Origin: Edolisoma coerulescens
Lineage: Eukaryota > Chordata > Aves > Passeriformes > Campephagidae
Assembly: GCA_013397115.1 (NCBI GenBank)
Contig: VWZW01004129.1
Location: 186,001-250,000 of the forward strand
Length of the DNA: 64,000 nucleotides
Reading direction: 5' to 3'
Shown here: positions 1 through 14,200 of the stretch, piece after piece
How the letters are laid out: each line of letters opens with the position of its first letter
Position numbering within the stretch: the first letter of the stretch is position 1
The notes under the pieces: generated by a model
The model's input: only the letters and a program-made list of their open reading frames with translations
What the model was told of the DNA's origin: nothing
Databases searched by the model: none
Made by a program: the position numbers and the translations under genes

Positions 1-3000
1 CTCCCTAAAAATCACAATAAAGTGACTTTCCCAAAGTGTTGAGGGAAACTTGTGGCATTAAGGGCCCCATTTTGGGGTGAAGTTTTGCATCAGCCTCTAG
101 CTTGCTTGAAACTTCATCAAAAATCATGCAGCGCTCTGGCACAGCACTGGCATGAAGTTATACTGGTGCAGCTTCAGATTGAAAATTATCTCATGGGCTT
201 TATTCATCTAAACATTTGCCTATCAACCCAACCTAGTCATGTATGGTGCTGCTATGCCCAGTAAGGACAGACACCTCCAGATGGCAAATCATCCTCTCCC
301 AAGGGAAATATCTAAGCTGCTACCTGCCTTTCTCCATGGGCTACAGACAGACTGGGTGGCTGGTTCTGGCTATATGGTTGAGGATGAATGAATTGAATCC
401 CAGCTTAAGCCACAGAGCCTTAGTCTCCATAGAAAAGCTGCTTTGGGTGGGTGAAAACAGCATTTTCCCTAATGCACTCACCATGCACTCATGGCTGCTC
501 TCTGAGTAGCCCTGGGCCACACTTACGGCTTCTTTGAGCTGGAGCAACCTTTAGATGTAAGGGTTATGTTCAAAGCTCCTTCCCAGCCTTCCATTTGTGC
601 CACAAACAGGGCTGTACAGTGGTGAAAGGCTCTACTTTTTGTTACAGGATGGCATTATTCTTGTTTCATTGTCTCTATTACTGGGGCAAAGGCTTATGGA
701 AGAGGTGTGCCTGCTGCTCATTTGGCACACGGTTCTGTCAGGCCTGGGAATGATCTGATTTTATTATCAAAGTGTTCCCTGGCCTCACAAATTGCCGGGT
801 AAAATTCTATAGCTCATGAAGAAAGCCATACAAAACAATCATAACGGTCCCTTCTGGCTGCTCCAGAACATTTTCCTCCTGTACATTAACTTCATATCTG
901 TTTGATCCTTCTAACTTCATGCCATTTCAGAGGAGAATTGGGCTTTCTGAAAGCATGCCTTTAAAGCTCACTCTGAGATGCATGTGCAAAAACTAGAAGT
1001 CAGTTCTCACGATGAGGGTTTACACAAAGGATCAAGGTGTGAGTTCTTCCTTACTGGAGCAAGAAATTAATAGAGAAATGAACAGAAATCCTGAATCTAT
1101 CAAGGACCATCATGCTCTGTGCTGTGTATAAAATCACTTCCTCATGTCGGTGCCACAGCCCTCTGGTTTTCTGATCTTATGCAGGCAGGTATTTTCCCCC
1201 TAATTTTGTTTTTGCTGCTGTTCAAATCCACCACCCTTATGCAACACTTTCTACGTGTGCAATTCACTGTTGAATGGGAGGTGAAGCCACAACCCCGGCC
1301 GTGGAGAGTGGACTCACAAACATCCCAGTGTCTCTCCAAACACCTTCTCCTGCTTCCTCTCCTATCCTGGCTAGCAACACATGGAAAGTTTTTGTCATGG
1401 AGGACATTCTTGGGCAGGAAGGAAGCAAGGACTGGCCAGGAGCCATTGTGGCCACCTGCTTGGACGTTCACTTCAAAGGACAACAACCCGACAACCCCAA
1501 CGCGCAACCAACCAAGCTGAACATATCTGCGTGCAGAGTTCACCCAGTATTTGGGGTAGGGGGGTAAAAGACCTCTGCCCAGGCTGTGTCTGACCCAGGA
1601 GCCTCAAACAACAGCAGCAATAGGATGATGGTGCCAGCGAGAGCTGAGCCAGCATTGTGCTGGATGTGCTCTGTGCTGCAGTACATCTGAGGCATGCCAT
1701 TCTTCCCACATACACTGCTGTATCCACCCAGTTATGAAAGAGCACTTGGCTGCCTGCCCTGCTGCTCCAACATTGCATCTTTATCCTGAATTAAACTCCA
1801 GTCCAAACTCGGCTAATACTCCTTTCCATTATTGCTGTTTGGAAGGAGAGGACTCTGATGGTTTAACACCCTGGAAAGACTCTGAGGCAAGTGCCAGCAC
1901 AGCAAGAGCAGGTGGACTTGTTGCTCCTGGTTCAGTGAAGCCTGTGCAGGTCAGGACCAATAATGCTACTAGAGAGGCATTAACTGATGACAACCACCAG
2001 ACTACTAAGCCAGGCTCTCTGGAAGATTTGCTTTCTGGCTCCATCCATGTGCTGATATCCAGGCTATCCCTTTCATGGTGCAAAATTGCATTTCCTGAAG
2101 AGAAGGGTCACTCACAAGGAGGATTGAGGAAAAGCTGCTTGTAGGAATGTAGTAGAAAAGGGTTCATGGATCCTGGGGGACTCCCAGAGAAATAGCAAAA
2201 GGGCTCTTGTCTCTTGTAGGGAAAGGCAGGATGACCTGATCTCCTAAGGTTAGATGAGCAGCCAGGTGCTTGTGTGTGCTGGTTACACCTTCCTTTTATT
2301 TATTATGTTTTTCCTTCACAAGCTGATCTCTCTGCATTTGCCCTTATTGTCTTTGCATGCAGAGTGTAACCTAACTCTGGGACCTGGCTCAACATCCTTT
2401 CTGTCCACAGGCCACTTAGAGCTTAGCAATTTACTGTATCAGAATACCAGAAAATGGCCAGTGTGAATGGGCCATTGTACCCAGTGCCCTTATGGGCGTG
2501 ACTTCACATGGATCTGCACTGGGTCTGTGTTATTAAATGAAAGTGGTAAGGAAACAAGAAATGGAAAACAAAACCCCCTCTGTCGATGTTAACTCCTGCA
2601 ATGTTCAAAAAACATGAGAAATTATGCTGTTATCAGCTCTTTGTATGTGTTTATTCCAAACAGGGCCAAACATCATGGAAAATGTTGTTTCTTCATGTTT
2701 CTAACCAGAGGGGCTTATTCCATCACCATTATATTGTATGTTTCTGGGACACCCTCTCCTGGGATGTGATGAATAGTGTAACTCACGACAGTAACTGCTG
2801 CTCACCATGGTCTAAAAGCCAGAAGCAGGTGACAGAGAGGTGTAAAACAGATGTGACCTTTTCTCAATATGTCTGAAACAAAATTTATGCAAAATTGAAG
2901 TAAGGTGTTGAGGACAACTCAAAAGTTACCCCAGGGGCTGGTGAACGCCACATGAACAGAGAGTGAGGGGTCCTGCATGTCAAATGAGAGCCATGAGTTT

Positions 3001-3448
3001 GTAAGAGCTTGTTTCTATTACCTGTGGGTTTGAGTTACGAGATGCAGCACTTGGCTCTGCATCTGAAGGTATTTGTTTATTGTGTATTTTATGACTGTTT
3101 ACAAATGTGGTTTGAAGAAAACAATGGAATATGTAACACACTGTCTTTCCCCAGGTCTTCAGTCCACTAAGTTTGTATTATTTTAAGTGGTTAGACTAGA
3201 AATTTAAGTCATTGTTATTTATATTAGAGATAAAGCTAAGGATTCAGCTGAGCTCCAGGCTGCATTGTGAGAGCTGCTGTGTCAGGGTCTGAGAATGGTC
3301 TTGATCTGAAACACAAAAGGATCAAGACAGGCTGGTTAATCCTATGATTAGATCTTCTCATAAGAACAGGCCTTTGCTCATGGTCCTATTGCAAGCACCT
3401 TGTGTGGCCACAGTCAGCCTTTTATGGTTATTTTTGAGATTATATATG
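1..3448. other. Non-coding DNA, no gene recognised
   Basis: I see no gene, RNA or clear repeat here. The longest open frames (1119-1520 on plus, 1142-1543 on minus, 1734-2144 on plus) are 133-136 codons. The first two lie opposite each other over the same GC-richer patch, which is what low stop density gives by chance. None carries a recognisable domain. Intergenic or intronic is the best description. Confidence 0.6.
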
Positions 3449-3493
3449 GGAAAAAACCAAACAAAACCAAAAAACCAAAACCAAAACAAACCA
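3449..3493. repeat. A/C-rich simple sequence
   Basis: A run of about 45 bases made almost only of A and C, built from irregular AAAACC and AAACC units. It is not a perfect tandem array. It may be the degenerate A-rich end of an old retroposon, but no element body can be recognised next to it. Confidence 0.6.
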
Positions 3494-4754
3494 CAATGAA
3501 GGTGCTGGCATTTAGGGAGACAGAGATCCCCTGGTAGATTTAAGTGCCATAATGCTGAGATTAATTTGAAGGTATTTTCTGCCACGTATGGGGTAAACCA
3601 GCAGTTCCCACTTGCTGAGACCTGCAGCCTTCGCTTCGCTCACCATGAGAGATTTAGCCCAGGTCTGTGATGGCCGAGGGTTGTGTGGTTGATGTTCAAT
3701 GGATTATTTGATAACCATTTTTACTGAAACATCACTCCAGTGAGCAAAAACAGAGAGGAGAGATGTTTGTGCATAAGTAACAAGAAAAGGATGCAGAAAT
3801 TATGGATGTGGCCCCCAGTTGTCCTGCAGACCTGTTGGATGACTCAGAGGGAATCTGCTAATCCCTTGATATGCTGGCTCACCACTTAACAATAATCCTT
3901 CCTTCTTCCTACTCTTCTACTCTTTGTGTTTCCTACTTACCTTTTCAAGTCTCAAAGGCAGGAAACATCCATGTGAGATGTGCCCTAGCTGGTGTCACAA
4001 GGCCATTGTCAGGTGAGGAACTTCTAGGGCAAGTGTGTTGGAATAGCTCACATCCATGATAACCAGAAGCAGAACCTTTATTGAGCAGACACAAGAGACC
4101 CTGGAGCTGAAATGGGCAGGAAGATCAAACTCATCATGCTGAGAAGTGCTGCCCCAAGGCAGATCAGGGAGTTGCAGAGGAGCTTGCCTTGCCAATGAAC
4201 ACTCTACCTGTTCATAGAAGATTGTACACCATGCTCTAGGGCTGGCAAGCCAGGGCTTATCTTCTTCAGAACAAATTCTGATAGAGACTGGGTGCCATTT
4301 CTGTGCCTCAGGCTGCTGTACGCAATTCTCCTTCAGCAGCAATTCTCATAGGATCTCAATCCAAGGTAGGGTTCTAGCTATCCTGAAATGTAGGATCCAT
4401 TGCAAAATCTGCAGGCAACGGTGCTGGCAAATTAGGAGTTGCCTCTGGGCCTGGCATGTGCTTAAACTACTCATGAGCTATCTGGGCTCCTGAGCTTGAT
4501 TTCCATCCTTGTTTGACTCATACTTTATTTCAGGGATTGTTTGCATTTTTATGCCTCTGAGACTAGGTCCCGTGGGAATCCTTCCCAAACTCCCTACATT
4601 GACCTCCTGTTTTTCCAGCACATAACCCCTTCTCAGAAGAGGTCATTTGATCCTCTACCATAAATACATGAATCAACACTTTATGCTTTTATGGGATTTT
4701 GCCTGAGATTTTCAGTTTCACAGCACTTCTGAAGGCAGGTTCAAGGTTTTATGG
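3494..4754. other. Non-coding DNA, nothing recognised
   Basis: No gene or repeat is supported. A minus-strand frame of 115 codons (3995-4342) has no recognisable motif and no supporting context. Confidence 0.55.
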
Positions 4755-4891
4755 GGCCCCAAACAACTTGATCTAGTGGGTGGCATCCCTGCCTGCGGCA
4801 GGAGGCTGGAATTAGGTGGTCTTTAAGGTCCCTTCCAACCCAAACCTTTCTATGATTCTATGATTCTATGATTCTATGGTTCTATGATTCA
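4755..4891 (+). mobile_element. CR1 LINE, 5'-truncated 3' end
   Basis: About 135 bp of the extreme 3' end of a chicken-repeat-1 retrotransposon in plus orientation. Visible landmarks are 'gatctagtgggtgg', then a 'cctgcctgcggcaggaggctgg' type segment, then 'ggtcccttccaacccaaa', then an octamer tail. CR1 copies in birds are usually severely 5'-truncated, and this one keeps no ORF2 reverse-transcriptase sequence. It belongs to the same general subfamily as the copies at 45788 and 55600. The start is approximate, because the match fades upstream of about 4755. Confidence 0.9.
4848..4890 (+). repeat. CR1 3' octamer tail, (ATTCTATG)n
   Basis: About five tandem units of the octamer ATTCTATG, one with a G substitution (GGTTCTATG), directly follow the CR1 3' end. 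This is the characteristic CR1 terminal microsatellite, used in target-primed reverse transcription. It is not an independent repeat array. Confidence 0.9.
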
Positions 4892-7800
4892 GATCTTTGT
4901 GCTATAGTGAGATTCAAGGGAAGAAATCAGAAGTGCATTTCGACAAAGCTTCACCAATTCGCCACATAAATCATCAAGCAGTCAGTCACAGATGTTAGCT
5001 TGGCCCCAGCCTGTTAATTAGCTTAACACTCATTATCTAAGAGACCTAACGAAGTAGTTTACAGAGACAGACACCTCAGAGATGGGTACAGGATGGGGGA
5101 ACAGTTCTGCTATAAATCTCTTCTGGCCCTGTGGGGAGGCCAAACACCTCCGTCAGGCCTTTATTTGTACATGACTGAAACAAGCTGAGTCCCACCCTGA
5201 TTATGGAGGGCAGTCTGTGAAAATCAAGCTTATGTGTTCTCAGAAGAGTGCCCATGAGTCAAACAAAAAAAATCATATATGCATAGGAATTCACAACTAG
5301 TACCCACCAAAGCTCATTTTCACATTTCTGCAGTTTCAAAATAAACAGTGCATGTCTGTGTGTGCACTTGCACGAGCAACCAGACCTAGTTTTCCAATAG
5401 GAACCCATAATGCCATGGGTGGTTCAATGGAAAAGTCAGGGCAAGTTGTTGACAGTCTTAATTCATTGCATTTTCGGGGCAGATGTTACTTCCTGTGACC
5501 ATGGACCAGTGCAGAGTAAGCAATACCCATAGATGCACAGCTAATGTACAGATATCAAAGGCCTTTTTTGCTTGTATGTGGCCACTAGCAGTCTGTTGGA
5601 TGGTATGTCTGGGCACATATTTGGTATTACCTGGTTAATCACCAAAGAAAGCATGTTCCCCTGAAAATAACCCAAAGAAGTTATGCTTCCACTAAAATGA
5701 GATGGATGTTCTGGCCAGAGTCAGAGTACTCTTCCTATGCCTCTGACCATGAGAACCTTCAACCATGAAATATGTAAAGGAATACACACTTAAAATGTAT
5801 AAGACAATGGCCAGGTAAATTAACAAAAGGTTTTCAAAGATATGGAAAATCCTCCCAGGTGGTGAAAAAGGAGTTCCTGGGGAGGTCTGGAGCCAAATGC
5901 TTGTGCTGGCCCTTGCTGCTCCCTCCCTGCTCATACACCTGCCTCACACCAGGGAGAAAGGAGGCTCCTGAAGGACTGTTGGGCACCAGCCCCAGCCTTT
6001 CACATATCTCAGTGCTCTGTTGCTTCACGAGTGGAGTGGCTCCAGTGGGAAAGGATGGCTGCTCTGGGCTGCTTGCTGGGAAATGAATGGACGGGCCAAC
6101 ACCTCACAGCTCCTTGGCTAAACCCAAGGTGTCTCATGCTCCTCTCTGATGTGGTTTGCACTTTACCAGAAATGCTGCAGCTGCTGGACCCAAAGAAGAG
6201 AGAGCTCTAGTTGTTACGGCAAGAAAACATCTCTGAGTCTTGCTGATTTGCAATAATGCTGCTCTGTCATGGGTGTTATCCTGAGAAACTTAAATTCCTC
6301 AGTCCCTTAGGGCTTGTGGTGAAGTGAATGGCAAAGCCTCAATCAGCTCAAGAGAAAAAAAACTGGGATTTTATTCAGGTAGGTGTTTCTTTCCCCTCCC
6401 AGGAATGTGATGAGACCACATCCTCTGCTGTAATCAAACAGTACCTGTACTTGAGAGTCACAGTCCCCTGACCCTGCTCCAGTACACAAACCAACACACA
6501 CATAGGTGCACAGAGTCCAATTTAAAAAAAAAAAAAACCAAACCCTAACAAAAAACCCAACCAGCTTTCTCCGAAATAATTTTGGCCAGAATCCTCTTAT
6601 TCAATAAAAAGTTGTGATACAGTGCAACAATACATCCTGCATGCCAGAACAGGAAGAATGCTACTTTTGTGCAGGTAGGGAAATAGTTGTGATGTACAAA
6701 AGAGATACAGTCTTTCCAACACTTTGGCCAAACTTTACACTTAGCTTCTCGTGTCAGGAGAGGCTGTGACAGTAGATAGGATGTAGCCTTTGAAACTCCA
6801 TCTCCACAGAGAAAAGACAGATGGAATCCAGCTGGCGGATATCACACACGTTTTCTGTTCTCCTCGATATCGCAGATCTGATAAACACAGAAGAATAACA
6901 AGCCTTTATAGAATGCAGATGAACGGAGGAGCCTATCTGTATGTAAAAGAGAAGGGCCTCAGTTGACTGAATGTTTATTTCTCCTAAATGAAAGTTAACT
7001 CCCACGATCTCATAAAGTGAGAATCTACCTGTTGGAGGCACACATTTGATTACACACCATACAAATTTCTTGACCTCCCATGGCTGTTGTTATCTTGATC
7101 TCATTTAACATCATGTCATGTCAGACTGACACGGATATCAAGGAGAGGCCGTGCAGGTGCAGGATGTCCAGTGGAGTTTGCTGGGTTGTGTGAATCTCTG
7201 TCTCAGAGACCACGGTTGCTGGTCTGTGATCATCCAAAGCCTGCACTCTGGCTTTTAAAATAAAATCTTAGAAACCTGGGAATAATGTGCTAAGACAAGT
7301 GTTGTCTGGTGATGGGAACCAGGAAATGGTAGCTGTGAATACCTGAGTGCGAATGACTCATCCAGTGACCTCCTTTGGCTCTGCTGTGTCCTCCTGTAAC
7401 CTCCTCATCTTTCCTGCTTCAGACAGAGCTGTAAGGCTTTGTTACCCAGAGGATTTTGTGATATGATTCTGTGCTCTCCAGCAAACCTGCCACAATTAAT
7501 AATAGAAGATGCCTAAATTAGGATCTGATGTTGCTCAGGCTATTACTGTGGATTTAGCCTGTGCAGATATTGGGTCACATTCTAAAATGTTTTTGATTCA
7601 TAGAGGATGAGTTTTTATCTCCTTTTACCCAGTAAGGCAGCACTGTCTTAATGGGAAGTGAAGCCATGACAGAAGGTGGCATTATGTTAGTTTTTATTTC
7701 CTCCCTATACAAAGGAGCTGATGCTGACATGAATTCCCTAAAGAGGTAGATTTTATGTGTATATTCATTTAATTCACCCCGGTACTGAGATGGTACTCAA

Positions 7801-10800
7801 ACATCTTTTTTCTGTTTTCTCCTGTATAAATTACAGCAAAGCATTTCCTTCCTTTTCTGCTGTTCTTTTATGGATGAAGGAATTGGTGTCACACAAAGGA
7901 AATTCCAGAACATGGACCATCTGTCAGTATCAGCAAAAGTCTCAATTGTATCTTAGATGTCAGCTCCTGAGCTTGGCCCACTGCTACCATTTAAATCTAT
8001 TTATAATTTGTGAGGTCACGGCCATAAGTTTTTCTTTTAGTTCTCCCCAAAGGAAGCAGTGAAACCCATTTACAAAAGACGTCTGTACTCTGGAAAGCCA
8101 TGATGAAACACAAATAAGATCACAGGTTGTTACAGCAATTTGGACCTTAAGCTCCTGTCTCCAACAATGGCCACATCTGCAGCTCCAGAGCATGTAGCAA
8201 TCTTCTCTTAACCCCTACATACTTTGGAGCCCCTCTGCTGTTGCCTGCTGGATTTCAAACCAAGAAAATAAACCCATAGCAGTGAGATACCTAAAACCAG
8301 GGGTAATTTTAAGAAGATTTACCCAAAGCCAATTGCTCTGAGTAGGAAAAATCTACTCATAACTTTCACTGAAAGACTTACTTGCTCCTCATGTATTTTT
8401 TTACCTCAGCCTTTCAAACTGGAATTCTGGGTTTGTACAGCCCCAGCTCCTGTGCTTGCAGAGAGGTACTTACATCTATGTCCACTTTGAAGCAGATGAG
8501 GCATGGCCTAATTCTAAGCCTAAGTGCCCAGTGCCTTTGCCTCCTGTGCACTCTGCTGCACACTGGAAACTCCTCCTCAGTTCCAGCTCGGATTTTCCTA
8601 TTCAGGAAATCAGCATCTGCCATGTTTTCCACCTCATGCCTGAAAACCACAGATCAGGAGAGAACTGCTTCTCCTTTGAAGGATAAATGGTTTTTGCAGG
8701 TGATAGGTTTGTCTGATAACAAGATAAACACGGAGGCGGAAATTGAATTGGAAATGCACTTTTAAGGGGAATTATTTCGTATACCCCTTAAATTTTGTTT
8801 TGTGCTTCCTGAAGTCAGCATAGTGACTATTCCCTATTTTCAGTCAATAAAAATCATGTTGGTTATAACATTAGTAGAGAATACAATATACTAAGGGCTT
8901 TGGGATGGAGCTGTGGATGCATTGTTTCCTATCAATTTTTCAAGGGTCCGTAGTTTATCTGCCCTTTTACCCAAGCTTGATTTAGATTCTTGGAAAGAAA
9001 ACAGGAAAAAAAATTACCCCGTTAATAATGTCTCTTAATGCATGGGATGGTTTTCCAGCAACACATGCTCTATATTTTTTTACTTTAAATAGATGCAGTT
9101 TCCTTTTAGGAAGTTTCCCTCAAGGAAGACTTCTTTCAGGACGCCTGAATTCTAAATGTCCTTTCTATAGAAGTACACAATATGGAAAAAAAGAAAAACC
9201 TAACCTAAGCCTGAAAGAAGTGTGTTTGGCATTTTAGAAGAACATAGACTGAGGGGTGGCAACTTTTGTAGTAGTCATATACAACAGAGAAGCTCTTGTG
9301 CAATGGAGTAGTGGCTTATCAGTGTCTAGGCAATTTGGGAGTTCTATTAGATCATGTTTCATAAAGCACCAGATCCAAGTACTGATACTTTCAATTTGAA
9401 ATCACAAAGGTATGAAAAGCTACACATCTACAGCCAATAGTGCTGCTTCCCTGAGGAAACAAGGGGTTGAAGTTTTGCTTTCCTAACTAATTTCTCTGGA
9501 ATCCACTTTTTGCACTGGCATCTGTAACACAGACTAGGAATCTTATGAGAAGCCTGCCCTGCAGTCTGAATTTTGTCCCAGACTCAAACCTGCTGTGAAT
9601 ATTCCCCAGCGAGCCTCTGCTTATGGACAGCTGTCAGTCACTTGCCCTTCCACTTCTTGCCAGGTTAAACATTGATCTTGATCAGCTTCTGTTTCTTCCA
9701 CATTTCTGCTCTTCCTCTTAAGGTTCTACATCTTCGGAGGTTTCTGGCTTTTTCTCAGAAGCTTTGATGGCACGACATCTTTATTTTTCACTATATTTAA
9801 TTGGTATTGACTCATTTTTCACTGCTGTGTTCTGTTTTCACACTTTACAAGTGTTTGTGGTCTATATACTCACACTCAGACTAATGGGCTCTGACTCACT
9901 GATAAAGCAGAGGATTTTCTTGAAATCTTTAGATCTGAGCTATTTTCTGGACAGAATAAGAGGTCTTAGACTCTACAGACACAAACAACAGATTATCACC
10001 TCAACCTAGATAACATCCATGTGGGAAAATGGGTCCTTTTAATACCCAGGACAATTACACCTTTTTGTTTTATACAGAACAATATGACTTACAATTCAGT
10101 TCCCTCCTCTCCTCATCTTCGTGGATCTTCCCGAGCTTTTTCCCAGCTACGTGTTTCATATCATTCCAATGCTCACAAGAAAACACTACCATGTAATATC
10201 AGTGGTATACTGTCTGCAGTAAATGGGAAAAAGACAAGACCTGAAGTTCTGAGACTTTCTTCTTATCAGAAATAGTCCACAGCATATTCTGTGTGCCTGA
10301 GGAAAAGCCTCATTGCAACAGTGGCTTCTCAAATCACGGCTGGAGTCCCACCTAATCAGTGTCTGGTAGCAGGTGTTCATCTTGTTGTTCCACTTAACAA
10401 AAGGTAGCTCCTTACCTAACAGACACAAGTTTCAAATCATCACTCAAAATATGAATGAGAGCAGAATTTGGCATCATCACTGCTAATCCCTTTCCTTTGG
10501 TTACATGTTCCTCACTGCACCTGGAAGCAAGCAATATTACTTGGTGACTTCCTTCATCCTCCCTTCTCATTTTTTTTAAGCTTTCTAATTATTGCACTAT
10601 GAAAGAGAAGGGAAAATACCAAAGACAGACATGAGGTGGAAGAAACACATCCCCAGGATTCAGCATCAAGTAACTCGTCAGCCTGACTGCTTTCCAGACA
10701 CAAGGAAAAGTTGTCTGAGAAAAGGAGAGGAAGAAAACACAGATAGAGAAGGCCCCTTAAATCCTGCAGAAAAGAAGCTTCACAGGAACCAAATTGAAGC

Positions 10801-11064
10801 CAGACTCATTCATATGAAAAATAAGTCAGCAACAAAAAACACTGGAAGAGTATAGAGGGAAGTTTTAAAATTATTTCCTATGTCCTGGTGTCTTCAAATT
10901 GGGACTGTATTTTGTTCTGTAAAATATGCTTTGATCAAAGAAATTCTTGGACTTGACACAGAGGAGGTCAGCCTAGATAAGGTGATCATTCCTCTGACCT
11001 TAAAACTCTACAAATATGTACCCTCAGAGAGAAAGGCCAGACTGTGGTTGCCGTCTGGCACAGG
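4892..11064. other. Non-coding DNA with minor simple repeats
   Basis: No gene is supported in this 6 kb. An A14 run at 6524-6537 continues into an A/C-rich stretch to about 6556. Open frames reach at most 127 codons (8382-8765) and show no domain. The stretch 10592-10855 encodes a basic, charged 87-residue frame that I do not recognise and treat as chance. Confidence 0.55.
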
Positions 11065-11215
11065 GACACCAGAAATTTTGGTCCAAGGCCTGGCTCTGTT
11101 ACAGATTTCCAGAATAATCATAAGGAAGTTGTGTAGTTTATCTGTGCCTCTGTTCACCATCTGTAACGTCTGGAGAATAATCCTTCTCCTGTTCAGCTTT
11201 TCAGCAATTTGGGGT
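11065..11215 (+). repeat. MIR-like SINE remnant
   Basis: Degenerate similarity to the central core of mammalian-wide interspersed repeat (CORE-SINE) elements in plus orientation. There is a 'ggcctggctctgttac' block, then 'gtagtttatctgtgcctctg', then 'accatctgtaacgtctgg' and 'agaataat'. These correspond in order and spacing to the MIR segments around 'ggctctgcca', 'ctctgtgcctcagttt' and 'catctgtaaaatgggg'. Ends are approximate. The match is by eye from memory of the family, so a profile search is needed to confirm it. A 125-codon open frame covers this stretch (10880-11257) and is not a gene on this reading. Confidence 0.65.
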
Positions 11216-14200
11216 ATGGAAAGCAACTTATTAGATGTGGGTCCAGACCTTTCCTAAGGTCTGCAAAGGCAAGTCTGTAAGCATTGTTGCAAAGCATAGG
11301 TATCCGTAAGGAAAACCTGATGGCACAGAAGGAAAATATATTAGTAGGGAGATAAAGAAATGCCTTTCTTTCAGCAGTAGTCTCCTGAACGCAGTTAAAA
11401 AGCAACATGTCAGAGTGTGGGGATGGTCACTCAGCCAGAGAATTATGATTTCATCTCAGGATGCTTCTGGATACAAATAGCATCCAAGGCCTCTTCATGA
11501 GGGAGCCTCTCACTTCCTCCAGTGGCATTTGCAACATTGCAGTCATTTATGTTCTCAACAACAATAATCAAATGACCAGTGTCTGTCTCTATCCATGCAC
11601 AATGAAGTCTTGTGCTCTCTTTGCTTAGCTAAGAAACTTTGTGAGCTTCTGCCAAGAAGTGAAAGACCATTTTGAATGGCTGGAACAAATTCAAACCATG
11701 TCCCAGGGAGCTGGAAGGCTCACAGGCCTTGTCCACTGCCCAGCTGCTCCTCCCTTCCCTACATCTTCATTGTGTCTGCCTGTCTCTATCACTGCTGGAG
11801 CTAAATTAGCTGCTGCTCCACCTGGTAGCTGGACACTCTTCCAGCTTTGCCCTTCTCCTGTCACTGGGGCTGAAATATGAATAGCCTTTCATGGCACGTA
11901 GGAAGTGGGTTTTAGGAAATGAGCTGAGCATGAGCGGGGCTTCCACTCAGCCAGGGAGAAAAGGGCTGAATCCCAGCTGGAACCTCAGAGCCACATCTCA
12001 ATGAGTCCTTATGTGGGCTGCTGTGAGTTACATCTGCTCCAGAGAGAATGGGGACTTGCACAGCAGTCTGTGCTGAGATTCCAAGCCCAGAGGAGATGAT
12101 CTTTGCTCCAGAAACTTCTGGGTTCAGTCCCTGATGGTGATCAACATGGACCTGTATATGTGACTATGTGTATATATACATATATATATACACACCCCCT
12201 CCATATTGTAACACAACACACATAACAACACTTCACATGTAAAAGGGAAAGCACTTCTTTATCTATGAAGATTATTTCTTTTTCTCTGAATACAACTACT
12301 TCAGCAGTGAGATGTACTCCTAATAAGACATCTTCTTTAAACAGAGAAAACAGAGCTAGCAAAAGAAAGCAGCAGCCACCGGCACACAGATTTTCCTGGG
12401 CTATGCTAAGGGTTGCAAGGAGAATAATAGGCATCATTGTTTCCAGTTCCCCACTACTCCTAAAAAGCCTCATCAAGCTACAAGCATGACCAGTGTCAGA
12501 ACAAGGCACTGAAAGATATATGAGGGTTTGGAGAAGGAAAGGAAGAGACAGCTGTTGGGATGAGTGGAGAACCATATCAGAAATACAGTAAGACACAGCT
12601 CCACAGAGCTAAAAGATGCACTTGTGTTATCCTGCCAAGCCCTCCTTGGCACAATGTCTCTGTATGTGATCCTCTTAGTCTATCGCTGGTTCCCTGCGAT
12701 ATGTGTCTATCTGGTTTCTCACGGCTGCAATAAACCCTTCTACTGCACTAATCTCATTTAACAGTTCCACTGACTTGAAAAGAACCCAAGTAAAATTGCT
12801 GTGCAATTTCTGCTGGCGCTATTATGGCTGTATCACTTGTCAGCTTTCATAAACAAGATAAATGTAGTTAAACTTAAAGCATCAGATATCAAGAAATTTG
12901 GCATGTTACAGCAACACATCAGAAATGTTTTTTGACAGGTACCTTATAAAAAAAGAAACAAGAGGATGCCAGAGAGGATAAAAACTTCAAATTTCTCCTT
13001 TTGCAAAATTCCTTTGCCCAAGGAGGCTGCAAGAAGTCAGTGTACACTGCCTTTTCAGCACCATTAGCTAACTGCTGTCTCACACAGCAGCTGGACCTGG
13101 ACTGACTCTCTAAAAGCAGTGAGTTTTGATATCAGTCTCAGTATCTTAAAGAGCCTCTCATCTCAGACTGCATCAGTGGGATCCAGCTACCCGGAGGATA
13201 AAAGGCAGAACATCAGGAGGCATGCAAAGCTGGAAGAAGGGGGGAAATGTTCCTGTTAGGGAAAACCCCTACTCACAAGTGATCTCTGACGTGTTTTCAC
13301 AGCAAGAGGACATCCCATCTGAAGGGGCTGTGTGAAAGATCATCCCCCACTCTTCCCCACACAAGTGGTTGGTTTGTGCCTGCAGCTACTCTGTGCTCCA
13401 AAGACAAGAATCTCCCCTCTAGCACCTGCATGAAAAGACCAAGCCCAACAGATCTCCCCACGCCCAGGAAGTACCCACGCTCTGCTCCCTTATCACCTCC
13501 AGGGGCAAGGTGATGGAGAGGCGAGATGGGGGAAGGTAAGATCTCAGCCCCACAGGTGTTGACCAGGGTGTGCCAGAGGCTGGGTGCAAGAGGCAAGGAA
13601 AAGCCTTGCTCAGGGACAGTCCATGGGGTGAGTCTGGGCTCCCCCTTGCTGCCAAGCCCTGAGCCCTCTCAGAGCATGTGGAGGTCAAACCGGCAGCAGA
13701 AAAGATGAGTCAGCTGTGCTGAGACCTGAGCCCATGGCTCCAGGGAAAGTAGGTGCTTCCTAGCATAAGGTCAGGACTCTTTTTGGAAGGGATTCAGGGA
13801 TCACAGGAGAGACTGTATTAGCTCCTAGCCAGAGAGGAAAAAAACAGCCCTAAAAATAACTGAATTATAGAGGCCAGTGAGAGAGGTCAAGACATTGATG
13901 CTCAGAACACGAAGTTTTCTACTGTTGTCTGAGTGTTATCCAATCCATTAAGAACTCCAACAATGATACACATCTCTCATCACTCATGCAGCTGTAAAAT
14001 AGAATGGGACAGATTTTCAGCATCAGTAGAGTTTAGGACATTTATGATGTCACCTTATTAATTTTTTTTTTTCCAAAATATTGGACATCAAAGTCTTGAC
14101 AGAGATACTTGGGGAGGGAGGTTGAGATTTGAGGGTGGCAGGCTGGGCAGACAGGGCAGGATGTTATGATCAAATAAAGAGCTCTTTGTCTTGTGACATC

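Noticed and set aside
4848..4890. Tandem octamer considered as an independent repeat array or CRISPR-like structure
   Set aside because: It is the normal CR1 3' terminal repeat; units are contiguous without spacers.
13910..14030. Possible further MIR remnant ('cagctgtaaaatagaatggg')
   Set aside because: Only one short segment resembles the MIR core; flanking segments do not follow in order.
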